Of a DNA stretch of 64,000 nucleotides, positions 23,920 to 37,400 are shown piece by piece. The first letter of the stretch is position 1, and each line of letters begins with the position of its first letter. Source of the DNA: Schistocephalus solidus (lineage: Eukaryota > Platyhelminthes > Cestoda > Diphyllobothriidea > Diphyllobothriidae); assembly GCA_017591395.1 (NCBI GenBank), contig WEDG01011610.1, positions 62,001-126,000 on the forward strand, given 5' to 3'. A model generated the notes under the pieces. It was not told the DNA's origin. It saw only the letters and a list, made by a program, of their open reading frames with translations, and did not search any database. A program made the translations under genes and the position numbers.

Positions 23920-24610
23920 GAACGATGAACCTATGTAAACATTCAAGAAGTCAACGTCGGCGAATATACGTCTTCGATTATTCATTGTCGGGCCTGTGCA
24001 ATAATATAGAGGTATAGAGTAGCAAGAATTTATAAAAACCAATAAATAGTATGTGTGGGAAAAGGAGTTGAGGGCATTCACATGTCTAGTCCTGTCCGGG
24101 GCTTAGGCGGGGGTGTGGGACTGATGGCGGAAAGGGGGACTGGGAGTGAGAGGGAGACAGCGACGAGGGAGGGAGGCGTCTGACCATTAGCTACGTGGCA
24201 GGTGTGTACACGCAGGCTCGGTCACACTTCGGTCAAGGGACGTGGTAGGCGTGACTACGCATGGGGGGTTGATCTTCGGACAATGGAGTCTTAGGGCCTA
24301 TGGTAACGCTTCATGCGAGCACAAGGGTGGGTGGGCTAACCGTATGGCTACTTTCTCTGCCATCGTAAGAATCCGCTGTCGCAGGAACATGGAGTCTATC
24401 TGGCACTTTATAGATGACCCGGAATGACTTTTTGACGTCTACCCGGTGGCCACTGTCAGCCAAGTGATCCAAAGTTGCACTAAAGATTGCCTTTTCCATT
24501 TCTTCCTTTAACCAGGCAGGATGTCGCTCTCTCATCCAATGGGATAGGCGCCTAGTTCATCGACCAATATGACTGACCCAACAGAAGCAAGGTAAGGCGC
24601 AGATACATAT
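23920..24610 (-). mobile_element. Penelope-like element, truncated 3' end with GIY-YIG domain, copy 2
   Basis: This is the best preserved of the three related copies. On the minus strand it reads HIGR (24,560-24,571), a stop, TRRLSHWMRERHPAWL and then HLADSGHRVDVKKSFRVIYK. This is the PLE GIY-YIG endonuclease core (H/Y-IGRTTRRLS..I.EH.PAWL, then a conserved HL-D-GHR block). The frame is broken by a stop and later frameshifts. Untranslated sequence follows down to about 23,920. It sits between the 3' ends of the two host genes. Confidence 0.75.
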
Positions 24611-25058
24611 TAAAGAGGTTTAAAAGGAGCCTTAAGAGGCGTTTTCAAATCCCTCTCGAATGCTTTTAAGACTACGTGAACTGTGTTTGGTCAGGTTTCG
24701 TGCAATAACATTTTATATTCATAGACTGACAACACTAGTCTTTAGAGTATAAAACAATTTAAGGTAAGTGTTCCTAGGCGGACAGTCTAACACCTCGGTC
24801 ACATGGTACACATATAAACGAATGCTTGTCTTCAACAGATTATGAATATAACGCGGTCATCTTGCTGAGGCTACTGAAAAGCTGCTCAACTATTTGTACA
24901 AAATTCCGACACATAACTGAAAATATTTTGTCTAGGGCTTTACTTCAGATTAACGGAGGAAGCTAAAGCGCCTAATCTTGAAGGGCCCGTGTCATCCTTT
25001 TTGTCAGTTAAAATCCAGTGAGAAGACAAAATCGGCAAATATTGATCGACCAAAAGGA

Positions 25059-25064
25059 TTTATT
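25059..25064 (-). promoter_or_regulatory. Candidate polyadenylation signal of the fasciclin gene
   Basis: On the minus strand AATAAA lies about 200 bases after the fasciclin stop codon, a normal 3'UTR distance. No transcript evidence is available. Confidence 0.35.
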
Positions 25065-25260
25065 AAATTCATGTCTAGAATTTCAATGTTAAAAACACGA
25101 CCGAGGAAGAAACAAAAAGGCCGTAATTGTATGTGCGTAGCCACTTTAATGCAAATTGATGTCGAACATTTAGTTCGCATTAAAGAAGATCACGAGAATT
25201 ATGACATTATTCTACACAATCGCGAATGTAACAGTCGGTGAAAAATTAAAACCGCGCTTA

Positions 25261-25409
25261 TCACATATTGCAAGCAGGCACCGTGCAAAGTGATCGCGTA
25301 AGGTCTTCTGTGTTGTATAAAATTTTGGGAGCCTGATAGACCCAGCCGTCCGTGCACTCGTACATTCCGTGCAATGAGTTGACTGTAACGCTTCCATTTA
25401 TTACGGTGG
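25261..25409 (-). CDS. Fasciclin gene exon 13: end of FAS1 domain 4 and stop codon
   Basis: The acceptor TTTCTTTGTTAG precedes ATVINGSVTVNSLHGMYEC and TDGWVYQAPKIL, the second FAS1 box (VN.A......NG.IH...IL). The tail NTEDLTRSLCTVPACNM ends at TGA (25,261-25,263). The tail is short and polar, with two cysteines and no membrane anchor. Confidence 0.83.
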
Positions 25410-28400
25410 CTAACAAAGAAACAAAAGTTGTTGTGATAACAGTAGATACATTTTTCACAGATGATACTCACTACGAAAGTATTTTTCATAATACTTGTGC
25501 ATAAATAAATCCAGTGGACTATAAATAGATCGTACGTAAAAGTAAGCTACCATTTTCTTTACAAAAACAACTGCAATTTTAGTATGCAAACTGTGAAAAT
25601 TGAAAATTAAAGGTCTCGATATCTACATAATTATAGGTCATTGTAGGAAAGAACTGAGTTAAGTCCGTCTTGAATTTTACTCAGTTCTGCTACCGAACGA
25701 GGTGACCATGTAGGAACGAGCCATTAGTATTTCAAAGTTTAAGATGTCAGGTTCGGCAAACCTTCGTTTTTGATTTTCAATCCCTAGTCCTGTAGTCTAG
25801 TGGTAAGATATTGGATAGAGCAACGACTGTGAAAACCACCGATGAACAGTAGCTAGGTGGAAGATGGTGGAGGTGTCAGAAGCCAGAAGGTAGGAGGGAG
25901 ATGAGGAAGGAAAATAATAGGTGGAGCCTGCCAGTGGGCCAGGCCACCAGTCTAAATAGAAAACTAAATCAACTTAAAACTAAAATTTCAAATCCTTACA
26001 TTGATTTCAAAAAGGACGCTCATGTTAAGAAATAAGGACTCAAGTTCAGCAAATTCGCTCTTTCGACTATTCATCTGCAGGCCTGTACAGCACTAAAGGT
26101 AAATGTAGAGTAACAAATGTTTGAGCACCCAATGAATAGTAGTTATGGGGAAAGGTTTGGGGGCGTTCAGAGGTCAAGGTGGTTATAGTCCAATTCCATC
26201 AGGAGCTTGGTAGAGAGAGATGGCGGGGCGGAAACAGTGAGCAACGTCTATATTTCTTAATTTTAACGTGAAGTGGCAGGACGCAAAAACGAATATAATG
26301 CGTTCATGTAAATTCGGGGGATCTGAAGGGTCTGGATGAAAGCCTTCCACGAGCACAGGGTTGAACTGACTATCCGTGTGGCCGCTGGCCCTATCGTCAC
26401 AAGTATCCACTTGCCCAGGAACTTGATATTTCTCGCGGGCACAATACATATGACTTAGTATGCTTGGTTGACGTCCGCCCGATGGCTACTCTCAACCAAG
26501 TGAACCATAAGTGCACTTAAGATGGATTTTTTTCCTATCACGATTTATACGGGCTGACTTATACCCTCGCAGCCGATTAGGTACTTAGTCATTCGGTAAT
26601 TCCAACCTATCCTTTGCCTGTCTATGAATAATCCCAAACATTGCCATTTGAACCTGACTACTTCGATGTTTACATGGGTATTTGTAAGTTTTTTGTTTGA
26701 TTATCATATTCAAACTTGCATATCGAATATAGAGTGCGATGAACTCCAGGTTTGCACCGCATACTCCCTGGTCACTAAGGATTTCAAATGAAAACTCTGA
26801 CATAAGATCCCATTTTCATATCCCATTCGCTACCTGCGGGAATATATAGTGTCACAGGAGACCTTTGTGCACTGATCTATCCTGTTTTTAGTGTTCGAAG
26901 GTTTCAATTTAATCCTCAAGTTACCAAACACTATAGTTTAAGTATTTAAGGCAGACAACAGTGGATAAGTCAAAAAAGCCAAACCAAGCTTCCTTGTAGA
27001 TTTCCAAACTATTTTCCCCTTACCTGTTGCTCTCTGTGGTGATAATCGTCATTTAAAATGTATATGAACATGCAGGCTTTTCCTATGACCCAATTACTGA
27101 ATCATGTTTATAGGCTTCATCTTCAGCATCTTAGTACATCAGTTTCGTCTAGGTAATATTTAAACGGAAAGAAGATGGCTTATCTTAAAAAAACTACGCA
27201 TTGTAGTCTGACAGCTTTTCTATTTATTACCAATTGTTCATTTATATTTTGAAGACACCATTACATTTCATTTGGCTAGGTTCTGCAGTAGTTTAGTTGA
27301 CAACCAGTGACCAAGCGCTCTAAGAAAGTTCTTCCCGTTTACACTAATAGCCCTTTGTTTTGCGTTCTCCTAGCATACTCAGGCCTGTAAACCACCATAC
27401 GTATTTGTTTTCCTCTGAGGTTCAACAAAAATCTACCACCTTTTTAATTTTCAACTTATAAAACATTCTAGAAAACTTATGGCACTAAAGAAGAGGTCGA
27501 ACTTGGTGTCACGGTTGCATAAAAACTAAAAACCAAACTTAAATTACTTAGTCGTACGTCCTAAAATGTCAAGAACTTGGGAACTAGGCGGGTGCAGATG
27601 TACTATATGTATGCGACATCTATGGATTCAGGGAATTTCAGAAACAATTGGTAGACTGAAATGGTTTTTTATCAGAAAATGCTGAGAAGCATACAACCGT
27701 AGGTATCGGCCCGATAGCAACTATGGTAAGTTTAAACCTACGCAGAACTAGTTTTAATAGGAAAAATTTTTAGATAAGCCAATAAGCAGTAGAAAAGTGG
27801 TTTTAATTCGCGTTGACAACTACACTGGCTTGAAGACACTCGTCAGGTACGTATGAAATTCCGGACATGAATATATTTAAAAAGGGGTATTTAAAAAGAG
27901 GAATGGAAAGTTTGCAAACAATAATGCTTTCAGCTCCTTTAAGCCTAACAATAGTTTACAGCCTTGCGTTTAACAAGGAATTACGGGCAAAAAGGCTCAA
28001 ATAACATCGGCAAAAGTGTTTAATTACCGAAATCCATGCCGACTTTGGATAGGTCAAATCGAACATATTCTCGAGTGAAGGCGAAATTAGCGGTCGGGAC
28101 ATCGTATGCTTGCGGCGCCTTCATTGTAGTTAGAAACAAAGTGACTGGGTATATCAGACGCCGGAGTACCTGAAATATAAATCTGGAAAACTCGGTCCCG
28201 CTATAAACGGCTGACGAGCTATAGAAAAATGTACAAACCAGGCCATTTTGTTAGCCCTAATCCGCTAGGATGTGCATAATTAATTTCCCTATTTGGTCTA
28301 TTAAACGAAACTAGCTGGTCTTGACGTGCCCAGTCCAGCAAAACCTCTGATATTAAATTCAGCTGCCCTTTACTGGCGACTCCATGCCATCTGTGACTAA

Positions 28401-31400
28401 TTTTTAATATTTCAAACTACGATACTAGAATAAAAGGGTATTTTTGGAGTAACTTAAATATCCTGGCTATTTTAAAGTGTGCAGGTACACCACAAATATG
28501 AAAAAGGTTGTGTTTATTGAAAAATCGAACTAAGCTGCAGATCTATCTTTGAGTATGTCCGTCTATTTATTGATTATAATATATTCACCGCTAGGTCACT
28601 ACATTTTAGTTTATATGGAACTTTTTTAAATCGGTGTGGGATCAGCCTGTGTATAATTAGAGGGTGTTTGGGATCGCATGATTGCCTCGAGGTATATGAA
28701 TTGTTATTTCGCTCAGCCCTAGCAAAATTTAATGCAGGTCTCTTTAATTCCATCTTAATCAATTTGTCCTTGTTCCTGTGTGGGCAATGGTGTAGGGTGG
28801 GGTACGGCGTATATAGCGGACTGTGCCGACTGATTGAACTAGGGTTTGACATACGCGCCTCTAGTGGGAATCCTTCAGACTTTTAATCGCCGAGTTCTCG
28901 AACGATTGGTTTTTGGGTGCTGAATGTGTGCATACCCACCCTGGTAGGTTCTTAGAGTTAAATCTTTGGTAAATTCTCCGTGCAGATAGTTGGACATCTG
29001 GCAGATAACTCTACAAATTTCATCTGATTTCCTCTCATCATAATGGCAAGAGCTTGAGAACAAATGTAGTAGTTTTATACAGCAACGCAGGCTGTTTGGT
29101 CGCATTTCACAAAAAAGTGATTGTTTGATTTGTGCGACCCAGCATAGTGCACGAATTTGCAGCAGCTAGAGATTGCATTCATTATTGAAGGGAAGACTGC
29201 ACACATTTCGAATTGTCGTTTTTTGAGCGATACACATTGGTTCGAAGTCTGTTTAAGCTAAAGCGCTGTTTAACATTAAGATGCTAGGTAGTATTGATAA
29301 ATCTCCTATGTCAGCTGGTTATCTGAAACCTATTTCAACGTTTGGTATTTATGCGAATACAAACGATATTTTGGCTGATGTATGTTGCTGCCTATAGCAA
29401 TCAATTCAAGACTCCTAATTCCGCCGACCTAATGTTCGAAAGCCCAAAGTTGTGTATCGATTAACCGTCCATGCGCCTAGTTATGATGCATAAAATTTCT
29501 TTTTGGGGTATAATAAACGGTCATTATTTTTCTGTAATTTTGAGGAAAGGTTTTCGTAAAATATGCAACGTGGTTTACTATCATAGGAGCCAAGACAACA
29601 AATGTAATGAGCAGGGTGACCGGGGCTATTGTTAAAAGATTGGATTGCAATATGACGAGACTGTGAGTCTAGTTGCCGCTCACTGCCATTGACAATATTA
29701 TACGCAGCTTAAGCTTCAAAACTCGATAATTTTAAAAATAAGATCTCTGCTTAGCCTATCTTCACATAAATGCAATTTTTAGCGCTTAAGGACAGATGAC
29801 CGTCTTTATATTGTTATTGTTAACTTTGTATAGGTCTCTGTATTAACATGATGAGCAGCTCCCCATCATTCATGTGGGTTAGTTCATAAGGAGTTTCGAA
29901 CATCATGGGTACTACTTCTGCTATCGTTGTGACTTGTGCAGAAATTGTAAATTATTTTATTTACAAAAAAACATTTAAATGCAATGTACCTTAGATGTCT
30001 TATTCAGAAAAACGTGTGCAAAGGCGAAGTTGAATATCTTGCAGGTAACTCTACGCGAGCATGCCAAACAGGTGGAAGAAATATATTCATATGATTGAAA
30101 ATCAGAAACGTTACATAAATTAGCCTGGATTGATCGGCAAAGATCTTTGCTCCCGGTGTGAGCGTCAGCTTTCATAGCATTGACGGCTTCGTTAGTTGGC
30201 ACGAAGTACGTGTACGGAGCCCCTTTCGTTTGCTGATCCAGTATGTTGGTACTACGAAATTCACTGCAAGCAACCGCAAATTATTTTTTAGTTAAGCCAT
30301 CAATGCGGAGAACACAAAATAAAAGTATGCAAGCATTTTCTCAGTAAGGCATTAAGTCTCGGAATGGGTATATAAAAGGGTGCCTTATGTCTGATTTGAT
30401 TGAATGATCGTTTATTTTTCAAAATTCTGACATTAAAACATTGGAGAAGGCAATTGGAGCATACAAATCTAGGAAGGGCGAGAATATATTTCAAAATTTA
30501 AGTAGTTGGGTTTGCAAAAAAACAAGTAGTGCAAAAATGACAACATTCGAGGGCTGATGACCATTTTAAAATGTTTAGGGTGAACATCAATCATTTAGTA
30601 TGTGAATGCGTTGAGGTTCTGACCTTGCTTTGCGTGGAATGTTTGCAGGTATAGGTTAAATTTCTGAATATAAACTTTACGCTGAAAAACGTTCTACTAA
30701 GCATTGCTTATAATACTGACTCACATAAAAGAAGTATCTGCAGCAAGGAATTCACGAACGCTTTTCGTGGGCATTCCGGGAATTGCGTTTACTTGGTAAA
30801 CGATCCCATCAGAACCAGAACTTTCCTGTGCTGTCAATGCAGCTCCGACATATCCGTGGTCATATCTTCTAGCCTCTACGTAGATATCTACAAGCGAATA
30901 TAGGAGGGAATTTAGAGTCGGAATCATAATCTTAGTAGTCGATGTGGTGAAACATGCAGGCCGCGGACGTTAAAGCAGCCTAGAAAAGCTTTCTTAAATG
31001 AACTGAGGAACAGTTGCGTGGTCAGATAGTCTAGATAAACAGTGAGATGTTAATAAACACTGTGAAGCAATGGAAGAACGTAATTAAATAATTGAGAGTA
31101 AGAACATGTGGCTTAAACACCTGACCTACCTCCACCAATTGTACGAAACCTGATAGCGTCTGAAACGTTGCCAACAGCTATGTATTTGCTTTCGGTCATT
31201 TGCGGACGAAGAATACGCTCTGGAATTATCATCAGTGCTAGGTATTCAGTCTACAAAAAGAACCGTGTGTGTTCCTGGATGAGTGCAATTATTTATGTAA
31301 GAGTGCGATGCTTATACAAATGACGAGTTGCGTAGGAAAAGGATGTATTATAATCTTTACAGGCATTTGATTGTGCTTTTATTTTTACACGACCCGTTAC

Positions 31401-34400
31401 TACAGTAACGTCTCTTGTAAAAGTTAAGTGTGACTATCGATGATGAAATTTTACCCCAACTGATATACCACTTTACCGTACGGACGACTAGCAAAATCGC
31501 ATATATAAGGTGAATTACTCAGGAAATCGAATCTAGAGCTGGAAACAAAACTCCAGGAGATTGAGCAAACTTTTTAACAATACCTTCAAATATCATCGAT
31601 TATGCTACTACGGGATGCTGTTGGTAGAGCTTTCATATATTATATTCTCATAGAAAGCGCGAAGCAAGTAGGGGATAGTTTTCATTAGTTACAGGTATGC
31701 AATTAACTTTATTTCCTTTATTTATTTGGCAGCAACCTTTGAGTTAGTTGGTAATTGTACTTCCGAGCGGGATATAGTTTGCTTTTAAAATGCCTACTTA
31801 TATTTCGCTTTCTCCTCAACGCACAATGCAACTCCACGAGCGCATAATGTTCTGGAGTGGCATGCTAATTGTCTGTTATAAAACAACGTATTTATGATTC
31901 GTCATGTACCCATAAATATCTTTCCTATATCCCGTGTCTCATTATGTGCTTAAAAATAATATTAATGCAAACGAAAATATTATGTTACACGAATAATCAA
32001 GGCAGCATTGTTAGCGGTTTGGTAAGTATAAAAACTGAAGTTTGAAACACGAACTTCTTCACTGGAAAATGATAATAAAGACTACTCTTTCTAACATTGG
32101 ACAAAAAATTTAAAATGTGCGCAAACTTTTTAAGAAACAAACAAACCTTTTAAAGATGGCAATCATTTATGAAAAAGAGACTATGAATTAAAAAAGTACT
32201 TGATTAGGGAGTAGTATTTATGCAGCAAACAACCTAAAGACGACTCATTTGATATTGAATTGTACCTACTAAATATGCTGAGCTCAGTCTTTAGAAGCCG
32301 TTTTAATTTTAAAGCATATATACCACGTTCATTCGGTGTTACACATTCGTCTTTAAACTATTTTAATGGCATCTTCCCTCCTCAAAATTATCGATATTCT
32401 TGCAACTGGTCTTTTTTGCCAAAAATACGAAAATAATTCATAACACTTTAAGGATAGCGAAGATTAGAATCTTTAAAGTTTAGTCTTTTCCTGGTTGTAG
32501 AATTTTCTGATAAAGGTGATTTAAGCTATGTTTACGGACAAGACTGAATGCGTCAGTCAATGGAACTGAGGCTTCGAAAAAAAGAAATCAATATGTTTTC
32601 CATTGAGTTCCCAGAAAGAAAACAGCCGGTGGCTATAAACTAAAACAGGAGTGATTTATTACATCTGGATCCCCTAAGAGCCACCGACTCCGAGTTGTGT
32701 CCAAAATAATTTTTCATTACTGTGGTGGGAATGATTGGATTTTATATATGCGTTTCATTTTGATCAACCCACTATTTGATAAGCTGTATGAAAGTATTAT
32801 ATAAATCATAAACATCCTTAAGTTTCAAGCCATAATTTAGAAGTTTCATCTAATAATCGTTTGTTTTTCGTCCATGCAAATGACATCTAAAGTGATCTCA
32901 TGAGGAATAGATTTACTTGAAATTTATAGCACCCAACAAAGTGGCTGTCGCTTTTCACTTAATTATATGTGACAAAAAGTATTATATCCCTAAAATTCAA
33001 AATATATCAGTCATTTAGAACACTCAATGCGCAGATAGCTCTTCAGTTTACGTTGGCAATATTTGACCAACCGTTTAAATTTCTTATCGGTGGTCGCAAG
33101 CTCACTGTCCGTTGGTACGCTCTCTCTCATCTGCACTTCCGTATGCTGCGTTTATCGATTCTCCACCAAATTCATGTCATGTTTAAAAGGAAGAGGGAAC
33201 CAATCTTTAAAAGAATCTTTCCGCGATTCAAATAGCATTGGGCATTGTGTGGGTATGACGCACAATGTGAGGACCTGCGCTCATATATTACGCTTACCAG
33301 CAGCTGAATGGCCAAGTTCATGAAATCCCACTCATAGCCCATTCATCTTTCCTTTGCCAGTTAACCCGCAAATGTATTTCTCCCGCATTCTTCACGTGTT
33401 TTCCTGCCTTCCCCGAACGTTTTCACTATGAATGCAAGCATCTACTCTTACTGTACGCGTTCGCAGTTATCTTAAATCTTACTAGACGAATCTGATGGCA
33501 TGTTGTACTCAGAACTTGATAACTAAAGCGCATACTTTAATTCGTCTAAAATGCTGTTCCTTTTGACAAGCCACTCACAGTGCAGAGTACTTGAGTTCAC
33601 GATATAAGAAAAACTATTCTTTTTAATTTTATTTTGGTAATTTATCCAAATGGCAGTTCACATGTGAAAGAGAAAACGCATTTGAACAAAATATTATGTC
33701 AATAGCAAACGTGATGTTGCAAATTCAGCATTTTGTAGCTACGCCGAAGTAGGGCCAATTACCGGCAGTTTATACTATTGTAAGCATCAATTTCGCTTAA
33801 TAAATACACCAGATTGATTTGCAAATTTTCAATAACCACTTAACCAAACTCCCTTTTTATTTACGGGTTAATTCAAATTGGGACGAAGTCGTATGTTCAT
33901 AGAACCTTTCAATTAATTCATCTAGAGCTTGGTAGTAACAAGGACATTTCTTGCTCAAATGAGTTAATTTTTGCCAAAATTCCTTGCAATGATTTACCTT
34001 TTCCGCATCCGGAAGCTTGCTGAAAGCCTGCAAAAAGGCGTCAAGCGGCGCGAACACGGTTTTTGGTGCAGGGGACTGCAGCATCACTCTACAAGCCGTG
34101 TCTAAGTTGCAGATACTAACAAACAGCCTGTGAATGAAAAGAAACCAATAGTCATTAAAAAACGTTCGGTTAGAAAACCTTACGAATTCACTTAAGGATT
34201 CTTGGCCAAATTAAATCTTTAGGACTTATGTAAAATTTCAGGTATTTATCGAAAATGTGGACTGACGGAGAGAGACGGGACAGAGCTTCGGTGACTTTCT
34301 CGTACAGGTATCCGAGTGGAGCTGAAACCTCGATCAGAACTGCGCGTCGCAATGCAACACCGCTACTGAGCGCTTGTGCGTACATGTTCGCAAGCGAGAT

Positions 34401-37400
34401 GGTACCAAAAGCTAAAACCAACAGAAAGTATAAGAAACTGGAGCTGTAAGTCGTTGGCATACTACTAAGAAAAACGTGAGAGGACAAAATTTGTGTATAA
34501 CAGACAATCCAAGTCAGATTATTTGTCGTCCCTTTTTGGCTCGTTTTCACTAGTCTTGAATTGTTAAAAAAAGCCAAAACTTGACTAAATATGTATATAA
34601 TTTTCCACTGTTATTTGTTATTTTCAAGCAGTCTATTTTCCTGCTTAACGCTGACAACGAAGGCATTTCCCCACTGACGATTTTAACAATTACCTCGGGA
34701 GTCATAAGAATGTTCATTGCAGTTTTACTTCAAATTTATTCGAAGCAATGTGTTGATGAAAACAGAAGTAATAGAATCAACAAATAAAGCCCTATACCTC
34801 GCCTCAGATCAAACAAACACGAACTACAGTTAGCATCGATATTCAGCGTGTAATGATAATTTAAGAGGAAGACAACCATTTTTAGGTCTTTTGAGAGGCA
34901 AAAAAATCTTTTTCATAAGAGAAGTTCTAACCACTAATATTTTGCCTGTGACTTCCCTAAGACAAGTGCCAAACTATATTTTTCATCCTGTCAACCGTGA
35001 AATGATCAGAATGTCAGAGTTGATGATAATATACTGTTTTAGAACTTGCATTAATTTAATTTTTTTTCAAGATCGCAGTTCAATAGACAGTAGTTTTTGG
35101 AGAAATCATTCAGCTACCTGTCGAAGAAGCTCCTCCGAGTTTTCCAGGTGTTAGTTCCTGTTGAGTGAGGGGAGGGCGGGGGTTGGCAGGAAAACCTACG
35201 TAGAAGTTTGCTTGCCTACCATCTTCGCACCATCGTGCATAGAAGAGCTGATTTGGAGCATAGTGTTTGGCTAGAACCTACGTAGGTGTAATCGAAACGG
35301 TGAAATGATTTGGTTTTCATTAGCTTAGACGCAATATGGACAAAATCAGACGAAAAAAGGTAAAATGGGCCACTAATTTTACATTTTAAAAACGAATTTA
35401 AGGTACAAGGTCAAAGCTCTTCGCACGTTAATGTAAGCTTCGCACGTTTACAAGTTAAGCGTTGTTCCTGTTACGATAAACGGACGTCCCTCCTTATTCC
35501 TTCTCATGACGAAGAAAACAAATTAACTGTATTTGATTAGAGAAAAGCCACCCAGGTTTGCTCATAAGTGAAAGAAACGGACAGTGATGGCACTCCACCG
35601 TAGAGTTTTAAGCTTTGGAATGTAAAAGGTCACATTTTTACAGTAATCAAAAGGCCATGATAATATGTCAAATTTTCCCTTCAGAAGGATTTATTTGTCC
35701 CTGATAATCAAAACCTTGATACAAAGAAAAATTGACTTCGTCGATCGGCCATTGAGCATAGAAAGATGGGTATGTTTTTGACATTCGCAATAAAAAATTT
35801 GCACATAATAATATTTCTCTACAATTTAAAATTTGCTTAGAAAAATATTTTTTATCGAAACACATGCCGTATGTTGAAAAGCAAAGTCACTCATCCACAG
35901 CTGCAGTGAAAAAGTACTATCTAGAAAGCAATTTTCATGCTTATGCACTAATATAATTGTATTTATACTGCATTTGTATTTGCCACCTGAAAGGGAGTTT
36001 CGGTCATAGCTAGGGATCTTGTTATCTCTTATTTATCGGAATGTAAATTCTTGAGGTTTAGTCTAGACTTTATATAATTTTTAAACGTAAAATCTGTATT
36101 GCAAAGAGTAGGCGGTTTTTCATGATTAATAAATTAAGTAAATTACTCATATTTGTTTTACTAGTCATTAATGATTTCCCAAATGACCGATAATATTGAC
36201 CCTGGTTTTTTCGGCAAACACTCCGCTTAACGTTTGAAAAGCTCGTATTTCCATCTACGTCGCCGCTATTCTGACAGATGAATCCGTTCTGGCTACTCAT
36301 ATGTTGAATCCCAGCCCAAGTTAATATTTTCAATCATAGCAAACTCTGTCTAAAATATCATGAAGATTAGAAAAATGAAAGTCTTCATCATGACATGGGC
36401 ACTTAAAAGCCACTAGTTTACACGACTTGTTCAATGAATCAGACGGATCTCTCTACGTCCGTAATGTAACCAACCCCTCTACGTTGCTTTACCTTTCTAA
36501 ACATCATCGCAAATATACCTACGTTGATTAACTTACCTTCTTTTTATACTACCCTGTTTTCAAAGTGAGGATCCCCGAACGATTACTTGTGGCAGTGATT
36601 GCTTTTTGGCGTGCCTGCCCATCGTTTACCTCACGTCCATGGTATATGATTGAATCACTGGATAATCTAATTTGTCCATAAAGAACTGGTTTTGTGGAAA
36701 AGAGGTGGGCGGTTTGGTGAGACACTTGGGTGACCTGTGCATTTCCAAGTACTCTTGATGCACCAAATAAGCACTGAAACTAGTGTAGGAGTTTAAATCC
36801 GTATGGTACTTGTGGATGCACGTTTCTGAGGGACTCTTGATCGACCAAAGGCACTTAAGTATGACAATGTGTTTGTCCTCATTTTCTACGGAGTTCTAAC
36901 TGTTCATCGCTATTAATTTACACCAGTGACCCTGTGTATGCACTTTTCTTGCTTGTCCCTTCAATTCAAGTTAATATTATCCTACATTGATATGACACAT
37001 CCGTCTGCCCGCAATCTTCTTATTAATCATGCCCTTTGTATATGGTGATCTTTTGTCACACGTAAACCAATACGATAAATTATTTAGCTGAAATTTTGAC
37101 GTTGGTGTTTTACATTTGATAGTGCATTAACATCTTGGGCTCTTTTGGGGCACTGGGGCGATTTTTCTGGTCTCCTAGGGCTTTGCCAATGGTAGCAAAT
37201 AAGTCGGACAGGATTGATTGGTGTCTGCTCTCTTTTTTAGAGTATTTATTAACAATGCTCAGAAATGTTGCGTTAAACTTTGGGAATCACTGATAATTAT
37301 TTGGTACTTACAAAGACGATGGAGCCTTGAATTGCTATGTCTGGCTTATAAGCTGTCTTCAGCCAGTCATACCCTCCCTTAGGTGTGAATCACCTGAGAT

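Larger units (their letters stand above)
25410..28939 (-). other. Last intron of the fasciclin gene, holding a tRNA-like promoter box and PLE copy 3
   Basis: A 3.5-kb intron. Apart from the two repeats listed separately (25,793 and 26,020-26,530), I see AT-rich sequence; the frames at 28,574-28,886 on both strands show no domain. Confidence 0.5.

Noticed and set aside
25793..25866. Functional tRNA gene
   Set aside because: A perfect A box is present but there is no B box or cloverleaf.
31238..31250. Extending fasciclin exon 9 to the better acceptor at 31,251
   Set aside because: It breaks the reading frame with exon 8; the start at 31,237 makes the complete coding length divisible by three.
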